NCBI GenBank assembly: GCA_038501785.1
Contig: JBAMJR010000270.1
Location: 62,001 to 126,000, forward strand
Direction of reading: 5' to 3'
DNA length: 64,000 bases
Origin: Myoxocephalus aenaeus
Lineage: Eukaryota > Chordata > Actinopteri > Perciformes > Cottidae
Shown here: positions 1-11,597 of the stretch, piece after piece
Position numbering within the stretch: the stretch's first letter is position 1
Layout: every line of letters begins with the position of its first letter
Translations under genes and position numbers: made by a program
The notes under the pieces: generated by a model
What the model was told of the DNA's origin: nothing
Seen by the model: the letters and a program-made list of their open reading frames with translations, nothing else
Database searches by the model: none

Positions 1-59
1 TGAAATTTGTACATAAACAAAAAAATAAAAGGTGAAAAAGTAAAACGAATAAGGAAAAC

Positions 60-640
60 AAAATAACTCAACAACACTTTGGGATTCGAACAACAGTTTC
101 CTGGTTGAAATCCCAGTGTTGGTTTGACCCGTCCAGCACCCCTTCACAGAGCTCGAAGTGGACTAGCTCGCTCTTTATACTCCATCAGTTGCTCTGACTG
201 TTATATAATGACGCAGTTCGATTTCAAGTTTTTTTTAAAAGCTGTTGTATCGTGTCCGATGCCAAAGGGCCACTGACCAACCATCAAGTTGGGAGTGAGA
301 CAAGTTTGTGTCCTCTGTAAAACCAGAGGATTTTAACTTATTTATCATGTAACTTCCATAGTTATTTCAACACATCCTCATACAACAGTTCATATATCTT
401 ACAAAAAGTTACTCATTTTTCACGAGTTTTCCTACGAAAAGCCAGCAACACGTGTTAGTTTCAAATAAACTTCACAGGAAACAACTTAGTTTAGGTTTAG
501 ACAACAACACAACTTAGTTAGGTTTAGACAACAAAACTACTTAGTTAGGTTTAGACAACAAAACTACTTAGTTAGGTTCAGGAAAAGGTCGTCATTTGGG
601 TTAAAATGACTACCGAAGTGCCGTGACTACATTACTTAAG
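60..640. repeat. Dispersed teleost repeat, copy 1, with 27-bp tandem core
   Basis: Segments here recur diverged at 60030-60243: the run cctacgaaaag..cagcaacac, then tcacaggaaa, then ggttcaggaaaag and gaagtgccgt. At about 486-578 a unit of about 27 bp (acttagttaggtttagacaa plus aaaact) is repeated three and a half times. I recall this acttagttaggtttag family as common in perciform genomes; its class is unknown to me. Boundaries are approximate. Confidence 0.6.
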
Positions 641-1256
641 TTACGTGAGGAAGAAACCGACCTTGACTTGGGGAACGAACATCGGTCTCCCGGCTGAAAG
701 GTCGCTAGTCGTTGGACCGTTCTCTTCCTGTTCCTCCCTTCCTGTTTGGGATTTTGCGGTCTTAATACTTCCTCATTCATGATTACGTTGATTGTATACA
801 AATTGATTTAGTGGGATATCTACGAAATTACGGCACATTATCTTTCATAGGTATAGTTACGAATCCTGGATGAGAGCAAACTGGCTATTTTAAAAAATCT
901 TTTTCTAAACCCGACTTGTGTTGCCTGAACATCGATGCTATACGGAGTTGGCTGATAAGAATGAGTAAATAAATGAAAAGCTAATCACTTAGCTCATTGC
1001 TTAGCTATTTGAATTTTTTTGGAACTTCTTGTTTTGCTGCTCAAGAAAGACGGTTTGTTTACATATAAGAACAACGAAGCAATGGCGAATATTTTCTTAA
1101 TTAAACGATACCCGTCCCCACCTCTCATCCACATTTTAACTCCTGATGAAGACGGTGAGTTACGATCAAAAGCTACGGATCGGACAAGTAAGTGAACTTT
1201 GTTGACGTTTTTACATAATGATGATGATGTCACTGTATATCAATGTTACCTATCTA
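641..1256. other. Non-coding stretch, no feature recognised
   Basis: AT-rich single-copy-looking sequence. The short open frames on the minus strand lack any recognisable motif, and I see no repeat termini. Confidence 0.4.
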
Positions 1257-1276
1257 CACACACACACCACACACAC
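1257..1276. repeat. (CA)n microsatellite, short and interrupted
   Basis: Alternating CA with one CCA interruption near 1267. Confidence 0.8.
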
Positions 1277-1479
1277 TTCAGGTACTTAAAGCTCGTCTCC
1301 ACGTCTCGGATGTTTCGTCCTTGGTGTGTAACTCCTCACGCTGTTGTGGGAATGTGTTTTTTTGTGTGAGGAGGAGGAAGAGGGGGTGTTGTTCAGCAGG
1401 AGGCCTGAGATTGTGCTGAGACAATCATCTGTACCTCTCCCTCCCTCTTTTTGTTCCCCTCCCTCTATCTCTCATCTCC

Positions 1480-1575
1480 TCACCTGCAGCGCTGGCTTGA
1501 ACTAAGCAGCACTGGCAGTAATACACATTGAATTACAATTAATCCTGCCTCGCTCGATTTGCCAATAGTCATCCT
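1480..1575. promoter_or_regulatory. Candidate conserved non-coding element
   Basis: Complex, non-repetitive sequence between purine- and pyrimidine-rich flanks. It contains homeodomain-like TAAT cores (cattgaattacaattaatcc) and a CACCTGCAG E-box. The call rests on composition only; conservation could not be tested. Confidence 0.2.
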
Positions 1576-2089
1576 GCTGCGAGCAGAGGAGGAAGGAAGG
1601 GAAGGAGGCGAAAGAAGGAGGAGAGGAAAGGAATCGAAAAGTAGAGACTAGGGACAGACGCTGCAGTAACTTCTGCGGCGGTGTTTCCGTTTCAATATTT
1701 CACTCTGCTGGATTGGTAGTTGTTTATGTGTTGCAGTCATACCGCGCAATAATGCTTATTTGAATTTGGAGCAGGGGGGAGAAAAAGAGGAAGGCGAGGA
1801 GAGAAGGGGAGTGTTTTATTCTCATTGTGTGTGATGGAGAAAAACACACACAAAAACGGAGTCATTTGCAGAGATAATAAAGACAGAGGACATAAAATGA
1901 CAGTGAGATTTAGAAAGAGAAAGCGAAGAAGGAGATAAAGATGTAGCAGCTCGCCCTTCAGCTAGCTGGCCTCCACCTGGCAAAGGTGACGCGGGTAATT
2001 CCTGAAACCACAAACAACCCCGCTGTGCACAAGCCTGTGCCTGGAGCTGAATAACAAATAAACAAATGCAGTGAGGAGACACAAAAGAA

Positions 2090-2520
2090 GGAGAGCGTGT
2101 GAGCGTATTCTGTGTCTGCAGCGAGTGAGGCCTGCTAGCTCGGTGTTTCCCGCTAAGCTAGTGGTTTCCCGTGGAGAAAGGCTTTGGCTGAAGCAGAGCG
2201 GTCCGGTCGCGGATGTCGACTTTGCAGCGTTAAACAGGTGGCACATTACGAGCTGGCATTTGGAGAGCGGCGCTGCAGGGCGGCTTTTCGCAGTCGCCTG
2301 CACTTCCGCGCTCCAGGCGTATATAGTGCTGTTCCCCGGGATGGCAATGGGCTTTTTTTTTCTGCTTTGTTCCAGGAAGAAATGAAGCCCGGTTTCGTCC
2401 TCACTTTCACGGTTACCGGAGTCTAAAATCAGGCGGGTGTTTTGCCAAATCCTGCAGAAAAGAGCAGCGGCGGTTCTTCCTGCCAGCTCTCGACCGAAAA
2501 GAGCTTTTGGCTTTTCTGCC
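2090..2520. other. CpG-rich stretch
   Basis: CpG dinucleotides are clearly denser than in neighbouring sequence (for example gtccggtcgcggatgtcgac, ggcggcttttcgcagtcgcc). It contains a gtatatag TATA-like string near 2318. Overlapping frames of 80-104 aa are open in two phases, but none shows a known domain. It could be a CpG island or an unannotated promoter or first exon. Confidence 0.3.
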
Positions 2521-2644
2521 GTTTTGTGATTTTTGAAGCAGTTATGTCCTCTATGTGGGACTTGTTCGCGTAATAACGACTTTATAATAAGTCACCGCTT
2601 GCCAGATCAGATCCTCTGACTGATTAATCATTGTACAAGTTTAT

Positions 2645-2966
2645 GTTTATTCATATACTTACATACATAATTAGCATTTTTGCACTCCCCTATTGTTTGT
2701 TTATTTGCACCTCACACACTTAATATACACATACATACTTTACATTTTTGCACTTCTACTGTTTACGTTTAATTTAATTCCTAAATTAATACTTTTCTTT
2801 TTCTCTCACCCCAGCTATTTTTTATTATTATTATTATTGTATATATCGTTCATCCCTGTTGTTTTTATATCTTATTTTTGTCTGTAAATTGCTGCTACGT
2901 CGACACCAAATTTCCCCTCGGGATTAATGAAGTATATATGCATTCATTCATTCATTCATTCATAAT
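2645..2966 (+). repeat. LINE-type 3' end with (ATTC)n tail
   Basis: T-rich, low-complexity 3' UTR-like sequence ending in accaaatttcccctcgggat, then taatgaagtatatatg and a (cattcatt)n tail. The phrase about gggattaat(g/a)aagtat followed by a tetranucleotide tail is typical of 5'-truncated LINE 3' ends in fish. No reverse-transcriptase residues remain. Confidence 0.55.
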
Positions 2967-4745
2967 AACTGTATAACTGCAGCAAGCTCATTTCTCTGAT
3001 TAGCACACCTTCAACCAGAGAAGAGAGCAAAGCTGGAAATCAATGGTTTCTTCTGTGGGGTTTGACTGGTTAAAAACACATTTCCAGGTTGTCAGACATT
3101 TTTATCACATACATTCTTTTATTGCAAATCAAATCGCTTCATATTATATTATAAAATGGTCGGACAAGCGGGTGTCTCATGGAATATATCTGCCTGACTG
3201 GCTCTTCTCTTTTATCTGTATTCCTGATTGATTTCTTTGGCCTTTATAAGCAGCAGAGGGACTCCACACTGACAAACAAACAAACAGCCTCAAAGACACA
3301 TTTTGGCCCCATAAAGCTGATGTGGTTAACATTAACAACCGCGCCGGGAGGCACAGCGGCGGCGCTGGCTCTCTAACCAGCAACAGAAAGATCTGCTCAT
3401 CTTATCAGACCCTGAATCAGTGAAATGCATCAGCTTGTTGCCAGATGTTACACATTTAATCTTTAAATATCATGCTCATAATGACGTAATATGCAATGTT
3501 TAATTATACCTTAATAAGTCAACGTTTGTGAGAATATATCAAACGGTTAATGGTCTCGCTTCATGGTTCACAGAAAGTCCCGTTAGCTCCTTTTTAGAGA
3601 CGCAGATGTCAACGTGCAGAAGTGGCAGCCTCTGCTTTAAGGAGATCAGCAAAGGGTTTAAGGGTCTCACCTCTGTAGGTTCAGACTTTGGTTTTAAATC
3701 TGTATACACATCAAAGAAAAGCAAAAGTTAAACTGAGGGAGAAACAAAACCACAGGCTGTTATACTTAAATAACACCACAGGCAACGGAAATTGGGAAAT
3801 AAACTTTAGTTTAGAGCGGTGACAAGTTTAGTTTCTGGTTTCCTCTCAAAGCTCAACCTGCTGCTTCCTTTTCTATTTGATTGTTTTCGTTTTCGTATTT
3901 AATTTGCTGTCCACTGAGGAAAAATGAAAATAGAAATTTGTGATATTGTTCACAGGAAGACGTGGGGAGAAAATGACAGAAATAGCAGAACAAGAGCCGT
4001 CTGTGTCAACGTGATCAGATAATTAACCACATGTCCTCCACTTAACTTGCTCGATATAATCACCAAACAAATATTCAACTAGCAGCAAAGACAGGCTGCT
4101 TAAACTAGGAGGGCTTTTATTTTGTAAAAAAAAAAAAGACAAGATACTTCTCTCAATTTTCTTCATTTTTCTTCCTTTCCTGTAGCACATTCTTCAAAAT
4201 AGCTGAAAGAATGCAGCGAGTGCAGAGCATTTCGAGGTGAACGTCTCTGAATCGCAGGCTCACACGCAGCCAAACAATGAGCTCCGGTTCGCCTGATGAT
4301 ATCTGACTCCTGTGTGACGGCGGACGAGAGGCTTTTGAAAGCTTGAAAGCCGAGCCTCTCCCTGCAGAACACCTTGGGTCCTGGGCCGGGCGGAGAGGAC
4401 CAGGCAGCGGCACCGGTTCTGATTGCACCGATCAAACCTGCAGCAAGGTCACCTCGTGTCGAGCATCTCGGCCGTTAGTCAGAGTTACGACGACGAGCTT
4501 TCAGTGTTGATTTTGGCGGTGCCTGTGGACAAAAAAAAGAAAACAGCGGATCCAACAGTCGGTCCCACTCAGTCCAGCGATGTGAAGGAGGGGTCGGATT
4601 TTACAGGGATCAAGAATCTACATAGAACATCTTCTCGCTGAAGGTTTAGTTTACTTTAGGTCATAGCCGTCAGTATTACATTGAGCCTGCTTCATAACCA
4701 ATTAAAAATTGAGGGGGAAACTTGTATTTTCTTTTAATTAATATA
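2967..4745. other. Non-coding stretch, no feature recognised
   Basis: Single-copy-looking sequence. Small frames near 3.2, 3.6, 4.2-4.4 and 4.5 kb have no recognisable protein motif and overlap on both strands. An A-run lies at about 4126. Confidence 0.4.
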
Positions 4746-4749
4746 TCTT

Positions 4750-5140
4750 GTCCCGACCAGGTGAGACTCAGGAGCAGAGGAAACAGACAGGAGGCCAGGT
4801 AGAGGGCAAAATCAAAAAGGTGTTTTACTAAACAAAGTCACAAACAAAGATAAAAACTGGTACGGGAAACAAACACTAGAAAACTACAACTCGAAGGCGA
4901 CGCACAGGCAAGGGAGACAAAATAGACAATCCTGCAAGTGACAAGGAAACAATGTGGGCGGGGCTTTACAGTCACACGAGGGGGGAGGAGCCTGGAACGA
5001 GAACAGGTGAAGGGAATAAACAATCAGGAAACACTAGGAAGACACACACAGTTACAACCATGGGGTGACACACAAAAAAGCCAAAGTTTGGAAACAACGT
5101 GTTGTATGTACACTACGGACGCTCAACAGACGGCTGTTGC
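4750..5140. repeat. Probable dispersed teleost repeat, class unknown
   Basis: Begins tcttgtcccgaccagg and runs through an A-rich strand with recurring aaacaga/aaacaaac phrases, a gggcggggctt box and caggtgaaggg. This wording resembles an abundant fish repeat I recall. No second copy is present in this window and I see no terminal repeats or TSD. Confidence 0.3.
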
Positions 5141-5149
5141 AGGGTGATA

Positions 5150-6440
5150 TGTTTAGTAAAAAAATGGTTAAAACAAAAGAAAAGCAGCAAATCGAACCAG
5201 GAACTGTCTGACTTTCTTACTGAATGAATAGCTAAGACAGATGAAATGATAATCAATATCGTTTGCCATTATTTGTTTTGTCGCTGATTAATTAGTCTGC
5301 ATGGAAAGGAGTGATTTTAACATTTAACATGTGACCTCAGTGGGTCACCACATCGACTAGCCATCGATCAACGTAGCTGTTTACACCCTTTAACCAAGCC
5401 AGTGGTCACTATCTCACAACCTGTGGTCATGTGACTCTGAGGCACGACGGTGACGTGTGGTTAAAGCTAAAAAAAATGTAAATAAGATTATTTTGTTTGT
5501 GCTACCAACATTATTCTAGTTTTATTTGTGTTTTACAGTCTTACTCCTCATCAGTTTAAAAATACAGTTGTTGTACAAGACACTGAAACGTCGATTGAAT
5601 ATTGAGCAAATGATGAATGTGAACAGTATCATTCGATAATGAAAGAAGAAAAAAATGAAGGAGGTAACTAAACAAGTGCTTTATAAATGTGCCCAACTTT
5701 AACACATCTTTACTTGTTCTGCAAAGTGACCTGTCAGCATTCAGAAGAAATCATTGCGGGTTCTTTAATGCACTTAAAGCTTGAAGAAATTTTCCCCGTC
5801 TTTGTCTGCATCCTCCCTGCGAGGCCACTGGAGTTTTGTTCCCCTCCTCACTGCTGGATTTATACTTGCAGATGTTATCAGTTGGCACTTAAATAAAAGT
5901 CAAACGGATAAAGTTTGTGCAGGCCTGGTGGAAAGCTGTAAGACTTTGAAGCGATGGCTCCTCTGATGAACAAAGCAGTAAGGAATATAAAGTGTAGATT
6001 AAAGTGACATCGAGTGAAGCCTTCGCTCCTGGTTTGCAGCCAACGTTGTGCTCCCACAGTCCGAAGGTCCTGTGATTTTTCTATTCCCTGTTAAAAGGGG
6101 TTTTATACTATGGGTCAGTAAACAAAATGGGCTGTGGTCCGATAAATGGTACCTACATGGCAGCAGTGGGACTATTTTCTCCTTAAATTGCTCTGGGTGT
6201 CGGAGACAAAAAGGTTACGCTTCTCGTTTAGTTTGCCGAGTTTTAAAACTACTGAAGCTAAACTGAAATGGTTTGGAAACCTTTTACCTTTTTATCGTTC
6301 ACTCAACACAATAAAATAAACACGGCGCACTGATACACTGATTTAAAGGCTTTACTTGAATGTGTGGCCAATGTCATTACGTCAAGTTACGATTGAATTT
6401 CAGGAATATTAAAGCTCACTTCTATTACCCACTGTTAAAA
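5150..6440. other. Non-coding stretch, no feature recognised
   Basis: AT-rich sequence with short chance frames (5687-5966, 6048-6266) that show no domain or splice-supported structure. Confidence 0.4.
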
Positions 6441-6577
6441 AACAGGGACTGAGCGGAGCAGACCGTCCGACCCTGCTGCAGTAAAATTAAAGGTTTCCTA
6501 AAGGGACTGGTGCTCGGAAACACTACCGCCTTTGTCCACAGGGGGCGCCAACATCGGCACCAAATGAAAGTTCCTTG

Positions 6578-6905
6578 TACCGTAAAAGTCGGGTGACAAG
6601 CCATTACTACCTTCGGTCAGTGTCCCCGTTAGCTCCCCGCTGTAGCCAGCTGGGGCTCCTGCTAGGGCTCCGTTACTTCCCCGCTAACTTCCGCTAGCTC
6701 CCCGAAAACCACCGAAGGTAGCGGGACCAGCCCCGGTTCGACACCCGACTCGGGCAGAGGGGACGCGGGCAGTAGCAGCAGCAACAAGGAGCTAGCAGCA
6801 ACGAGGAGCTAGCTTGCGCTGCCGCTAGCTTGCGCTGCCGCTAGCTTGCTACAGCGGGGACACCCACCGGAGGTAGAAGCGGCGTGTAACCCGACTTTTA
6901 TGGTA
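6578..6905. mobile_element. Foldback MITE (CCGTAAA family), copy 1
   Basis: About 328 bp with long inverted arms: the left end reads taccgtaaaagtcgggt and the right end acccgacttttatggta. The interior is full of gctagc/agcagc motifs and the mirrored phrases ctaccttcggtcagtgtcc and ccaccgaaggtagcggg. TA lies at both ends, suggesting a mariner-type TA target. It has no coding capacity. It lies just after a cacagggggcgcc stretch that may belong to another repeat. Confidence 0.8.
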
Positions 6906-8790
6906 GTTACTTTAAAGACAGAGCTCTTAAAGAAAGAGTTTGACGTGTTTTCTTACCTCTGCACCCTTATGTGAGATTGTGAGAAACTTGTGTGCATGTC
7001 AGATTGTAGGTTTAGGAAAGTTGTGATGTTGGGGTGTTGAATCAAATGCTGTTCTGTGATCCGACAAGCACTGGATTTGAATAATAACGCCTTGGTTCAA
7101 GTGAAATTCCAGGGGTAAGAATGTGCAATGTCCTTTTTAGGGACAAAAAAAAACATAAGTTGTGTGAATCAAAAGTCTATTTCTAAGGGAACAGCAGGGA
7201 AAGAAAGTGACTTTGAAAATTGACTTGAAGAAGCCGGCCTTCAGTCTGGACTCTGGTATCGGGCATAAATCTGGTTTCGGGATGGAAGAGGTGGCGCTGC
7301 AGGAGACGGCCCGGCCTCCTGCTGCTTCTCCTGACGTGTGGTGAATGAAAAGTAGGCCCACGACCAGCGAATTCAGGCTCGAGCAGATTTATGTTTGGTT
7401 AAGTCAAACGGTGATATATCGTTGAGTGTTTTAATACCTTGTTGTAATCAATGCAAGGCGCCCCTGAGGGGAGACGAATATGTGATGATGGTTTCTGGCT
7501 GGCTGACAGAGAAGTAGAGGAAACACCTACAACTGGTGGATTCCAGGGTTAATAAAGGCTGTGGTGATTTTCAGTGTGATTGTAGGATAAGTAGTTGACG
7601 ATAATACTCTCTCACATCAAACTGTCTCGTTGCTATGATTTATGATCACATGTATTTGTATTAGCAAGTACAGACATACACGCCATCATTTTCATTTAGA
7701 AAGTGCCTTGTTTCATGAGAAAATAGAAGAAAAAAATTACCTCTCTCAGTGTTAAGAAATCCTAGATCCACCCCAAATGCCCATTTTTTTTTATTCCTTG
7801 GAAAGCGGCCCACGTTTCCGCCAGACTTAATGGAAATCTGTGACCAAGTTTCTTCAAATATCCTGCAAAATAACAAACAAACTAATTAGACCAAACATAA
7901 CCTCGTCGGCGGGTGTAACCACTGTGAGCAGAGGAGCTGCCGAAACACATGAGGGAGTCTGGGAAACAAACTGCAAAACCAATATTTCGTAGCGTTGCTT
8001 AAATTGATGTCAGATGAAGAATAGTTTTTGGTTTACTTTCCTGAAACACGATTTAATGACTTGCTGTTTTAGCTCAGTGTTTATTTGGTTTTTGCCTTTG
8101 CCCATTCGAATGGAGCCGGCTGTGCATCTGATGTATGCAACCCAGTGAAATGCAAAAAAAAAAAGGCAATACAAAACAAACACGATCAAACAATTTGCGT
8201 CACAGGTCTGATCTTACCTTGGAAGAGAATCGGTTGGCAGACTAACAGTGAATGGATTCTGACTTTCGGCTTTCCCGAGCATGAGGTCCCGCCAGCTCTT
8301 TGTTCTACCTCATCGAAGCTTTATCGGTTGAACTATGTTTGGTTTTTAACCGTATTCATTCAGCATCGGCGAGAGCACGAGCAAATGAAGATGCATCCAA
8401 AGCGAAAAACAGAGACGAGTCCAAATCGAAAGGTCGTAAATCAGATGACGTTATTGGTGGCAGATGTGGACTCTAAACCCAAACTACCAACCTGCAGCAG
8501 AAGGGGTACCAGGGACCTGCAGTGAGCGGTGGAATTGGCACCCAGCGTGGAAGCAGAGGCTCGTGTTGTGCCGCCAGCCCGCTGTTTGGCTCACAGCTCT
8601 CCACTTACACTGTTGTCAACAAACATCTCCACTGCTGCGAGAAAAAGTCGGAAATATTGTGGTTATGAAGCCCACTGGCTGGTAACAACTACTTGTTGTA
8701 AGATGCATCATTTCCATTGCTGCAGGAGTGTGAGTAAATACAGCTCACACACAAGGGCTGTCACGTTTTATTTGAGCGTTTAACTGACAT
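6906..8790. other. Non-coding stretch, no feature recognised
   Basis: The longest frame here is 146 codons (8085-8525, plus strand). It has no recognisable motif, includes a poly-lysine run from an A homopolymer, and starts in AT-rich sequence; I treat it as chance. Confidence 0.4.
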
Positions 8791-8794
8791 TTAG

Positions 8795-9067
8795 ACCAGG
8801 AGTGGCTGCGCAATTTCATGGCAATTCATGGCAATTCATCTAATAGTTGTCGAGACATTACACCGAAAGCTGGGAAATGTCAACATGCTTGTGGAGCTGG
8901 AGGGAAAAGTCAGAAGATCACATAAGTCATTATGAATCATCCTCTGATGATCAAGAAAGTCTTTACAAAAGTTAGCTGCAATCTATCCCAATCTATAGTT
9001 GTTGAGATATTCCAGTCTGGACCAGGCGGCAACCTCCGGTTCTGAAAAGTGTAGCCAATGCAGAAGG
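8795..9067 (+). repeat. Teleost dispersed repeat (aatttcatggcaattcat family)
   Basis: Contains aatttcatggcaattcatgg, then taatagttgtcgagacatt, then agtcagaagatcac, tcatcctctgatga and agttgttgagatattccagt in that order. I recall this order from a very abundant fish repeat. A diverged relative is at 35582-35785. It joins directly to the 73-bp array that follows. Confidence 0.55.
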
Positions 9068-9545
9068 TTGTATAGAAGTCTATGCTTCATGTGTTAAAGC
9101 TGCATTCTCTCTCCTGACCACCAGGGGGCGACTCCTTTAGTTGTATATAAGTATATGCTTCACGTGTTAAAGCTGCATTATCTCTCCTGACCACCAGGGG
9201 ATGGCTTCTCTGGTTGTATAGAAGTATATGCTTCACGTGTTAAAGCTACATTCTCTCTATTGACCACCACTGGGTGACTCCTCTGGTTGTATAGAAGTAT
9301 ATGCTTCATATGTTAAAGCTGCATTCTCTCTCAAGACCACCAGGAGGTGACTCCTCTGGTTGTATAGAAGTCTATATAATTATATTATAAGTATATTACT
9401 CTACTTGATGTATTCCCTCAGTAAACATTGTAAACATGAGTTTATGTCTCAATCTCTAGTTTCAAGTCTTCTTCAATACAGCATGATGTTCATTTAGTAA
9501 ATTATGGTCATTTAGAGTCAAACAGAAAGCAGGGTGTGTTTTACC
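9068..9545 (+). repeat. 73-bp tandem array A (CTCF-like motif) plus conserved 3' flank
   Basis: Four units of exactly 73 bp, with motif starts at 9118, 9191, 9264 and 9337. A unit reads ttgtatagaagtctatgctt, cat(g/a)tgttaaagctgcattc, tctctcctgaccaccagggg, gcgactcctctgg. The first unit keeps the CpG-containing core ccaccagggggcgac; the others have diverged (for example ccaccactgggtgac). After the array comes the family's fixed 3' flank (tgatgtattccctcagtaaa through catttagagtcaaacag) to about 9535. Confidence 0.85.
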
Positions 9546-10186
9546 TAAAAAAAAAACTAAAAAACTTTTAAACAATAAAAACCACCAGAGCATTTAATCT
9601 GGAAACGAATCCCCAAATATTCATGCATGGCTTCTTTCTTTCACCTCTACAGTATTATCCCATTTCCGTGCTTCAGGATTCTATTTGGGATAACTGGAAC
9701 TCAAAACACTCCAATAAATGCCGACTCGCCTGAAAAATAAGACCACACGGGCCCGGTAATGACGGATATGAAGTGACGTTTTTCCATTTTCGTACACGCG
9801 GGCCCGCTCATTAGCGAGAACGTACACAAAGTGGAAGGGGCGGCGGCACGAAGTCGTAGTCGCAACATCAAGTGGAAGAAAAATATATTTTCACCTTCGA
9901 TTCAGAGCAGCGGTCGAGAGCCGGTGCTGCTAATGCGGTGATTTATGGCACTTGAGATGTTTAAAGTATACAATATAATGCAACTGTTCCATGGTGCCCT
10001 ACAATACCTTATAATATCATACAACACACACATTCGGTTTCGCAACCATATCTTTCAATTACTCTAATTCCCCCCCTCCCTCGACCCCTCCACTCCTCTC
10101 CTCCTTTTCATTCCACATCCCTCCCTCCTGCTCTCGCCGGCTCTTGGCCGTCCGTCTGCCTCTGTGCCGGAGGTGCCGGTTGCTAT
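9546..10186. other. Non-coding stretch, no feature recognised
   Basis: Includes a pyrimidine-rich run at about 10070-10135 and no recognisable gene or repeat end. Confidence 0.4.
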
Positions 10187-10224
10187 TTGGATGATTTAGT
10201 CCGGGAGGGAGAGAGGGATTTCAT

Positions 10225-10540
10225 GAGCTGTTTACCTGAGGGCCTCTGCTACCTGTGGTGCTATACGGCTGCTTTATTAGAAGAAAAAGAAACATTCAGC
10301 TTGTGGAGTGCATCTGGCCACGGGTTCGAATCCTCAGAGCGGGTGTGCACATTTGGACCTGTGATACCCACAGAAATGCTATACTTAAGTTCTAACCTCC
10401 AAGACTCGCTGTGCTGTGGGTTCGAGTCCTCCGAGTGGGCCACTGGTATCTACGCTGGCTTATTAAAAACCCACACCACGCTAGGTTAACTGTTTACCTG
10501 AGGGCCAGTGCTGCCCGTGGCACTTCAAGCCTTTTTATTT
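10225..10540 (+). repeat. Imperfect duplication with two tRNA-like B-box motifs
   Basis: ggttcgaatcc (about 10323) and ggttcgagtcc (about 10419) match the RNA polymerase III B-box consensus, 96 bp apart. A flanking phrase, gtttacctgagggcc, occurs twice (about 10228 and 10490) followed by similar gtgctacctgtgg/gtgctgcccgtgg strings. The T-stem pairing is poor and no tRNA cloverleaf can be folded, so this is at most a tRNA-derived SINE relic. Confidence 0.3.
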
Positions 10541-10934
10541 ATGAGTTCTGTTCCAGGTTATTAAGAAAAGTCTGGTTTATTAGTCATTTATAGTACAATT
10601 TAATTTTTTTTGTCTCTCTTAATATTTGCTAACGTCTCGGCTACTCTCGCCTCTCGGATTACGGGCGGATTGCTGAACGGGCCGACCCCGGTTACGGGTC
10701 CAGGGGGGTCCAAGGTGTCGGGATGACGCTCACCAACCAGGAAGGGACTCAGAAGAAACAGAAAACGACTAAAAAGAGACAGAAATCAATTACAACAGGA
10801 CACGAGACGACCACAAGCTGTTTGGAGGAGGGGCCTACTGCGGGACCATTGCCTCATAATCCGCCCATCAACACCAGGGAAAGACTGTCCTCTCGGTTAG
10901 TATTGAGAGAATCTACCCTGACATGAGACAGTAC

Positions 10935-11593
10935 TGTAGAAATGCTCAAAAATCCTGGGAGGTGCTGCAGGAAAATAAGGTCCAGGGTCCAAAGAAGTTA
11001 TGATAAAAGAATATTTAATAAAAAGTGATAGACAGACAGCTTATGCTTTCGATCGAGCTCCTCTTTCTCCACCAGCGAACTCCAGGGGCACGCAGGACCG
11101 AGTCGCTTGCTAATAGCCGGAAGAAGAGAGCGCTCCTCCCTCATACAGTTAACTTATATCGTTCATGGAGCCTAGAGCCCTTCCGATTCGTTAACCTAAT
11201 TTTCCTCACACCGGTGAGTACCTTTTACTCGCTCATTGGCCCGCAGCTAAAGTGACGGAGCCAGCCTTCTTCTTCTTCTTCTCCACTTCCTGTTCTTCAG
11301 ACCGGTCAAGTCTCGAAAGTCAATTCTTCAGCTCCGCCACCTCAGGCGAACAAGAGAACTACTATTCCTTAAAGCGACAGTACATGCAGCATGCAGCATC
11401 TAACATCCATTCACACATTAATCATTTCACAGTATATAAAAGTGACCTTTATATATATACAATTACAAATCCTTCATAATAATATCCCTTATTAATTATC
11501 ATTTTTCATGCATTGTAATGTACACACAAACAACTTCTCATTTTACATTGTGCAAAGTCCAAATTTGACAAACTAGGTTCTAAAAACCCTACA
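10935..11593 (-). mobile_element. Solo LTR, copy 1 (659 bp), with 4-bp TSD GTAC
   Basis: Termini are TGTAG and CTACA, the TG..CA rule for LTRs. Identical 4-bp duplications gtac flank it (10931-10934 and 11594-11597). The same sequence lies inverted at 19144-19803 with matching length, including the mirrored phrases gctttcgatcgagctc and cacctcccaggatttttgag. There is no internal retroviral or retrotransposon coding region beside it, so it looks like a solo LTR left after LTR-LTR recombination. Strand is given relative to copy 2. Confidence 0.75.
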
Positions 11594-11597
11594 GTAC

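Noticed and set aside
8085..8525. 146-codon plus-strand frame
   Set aside because: Contains a homopolymer-derived lysine run and no motif.
10300..10450. tRNA gene suggested by ggttcgaatcc
   Set aside because: No acceptor, D or anticodon stems can be paired around either B box.
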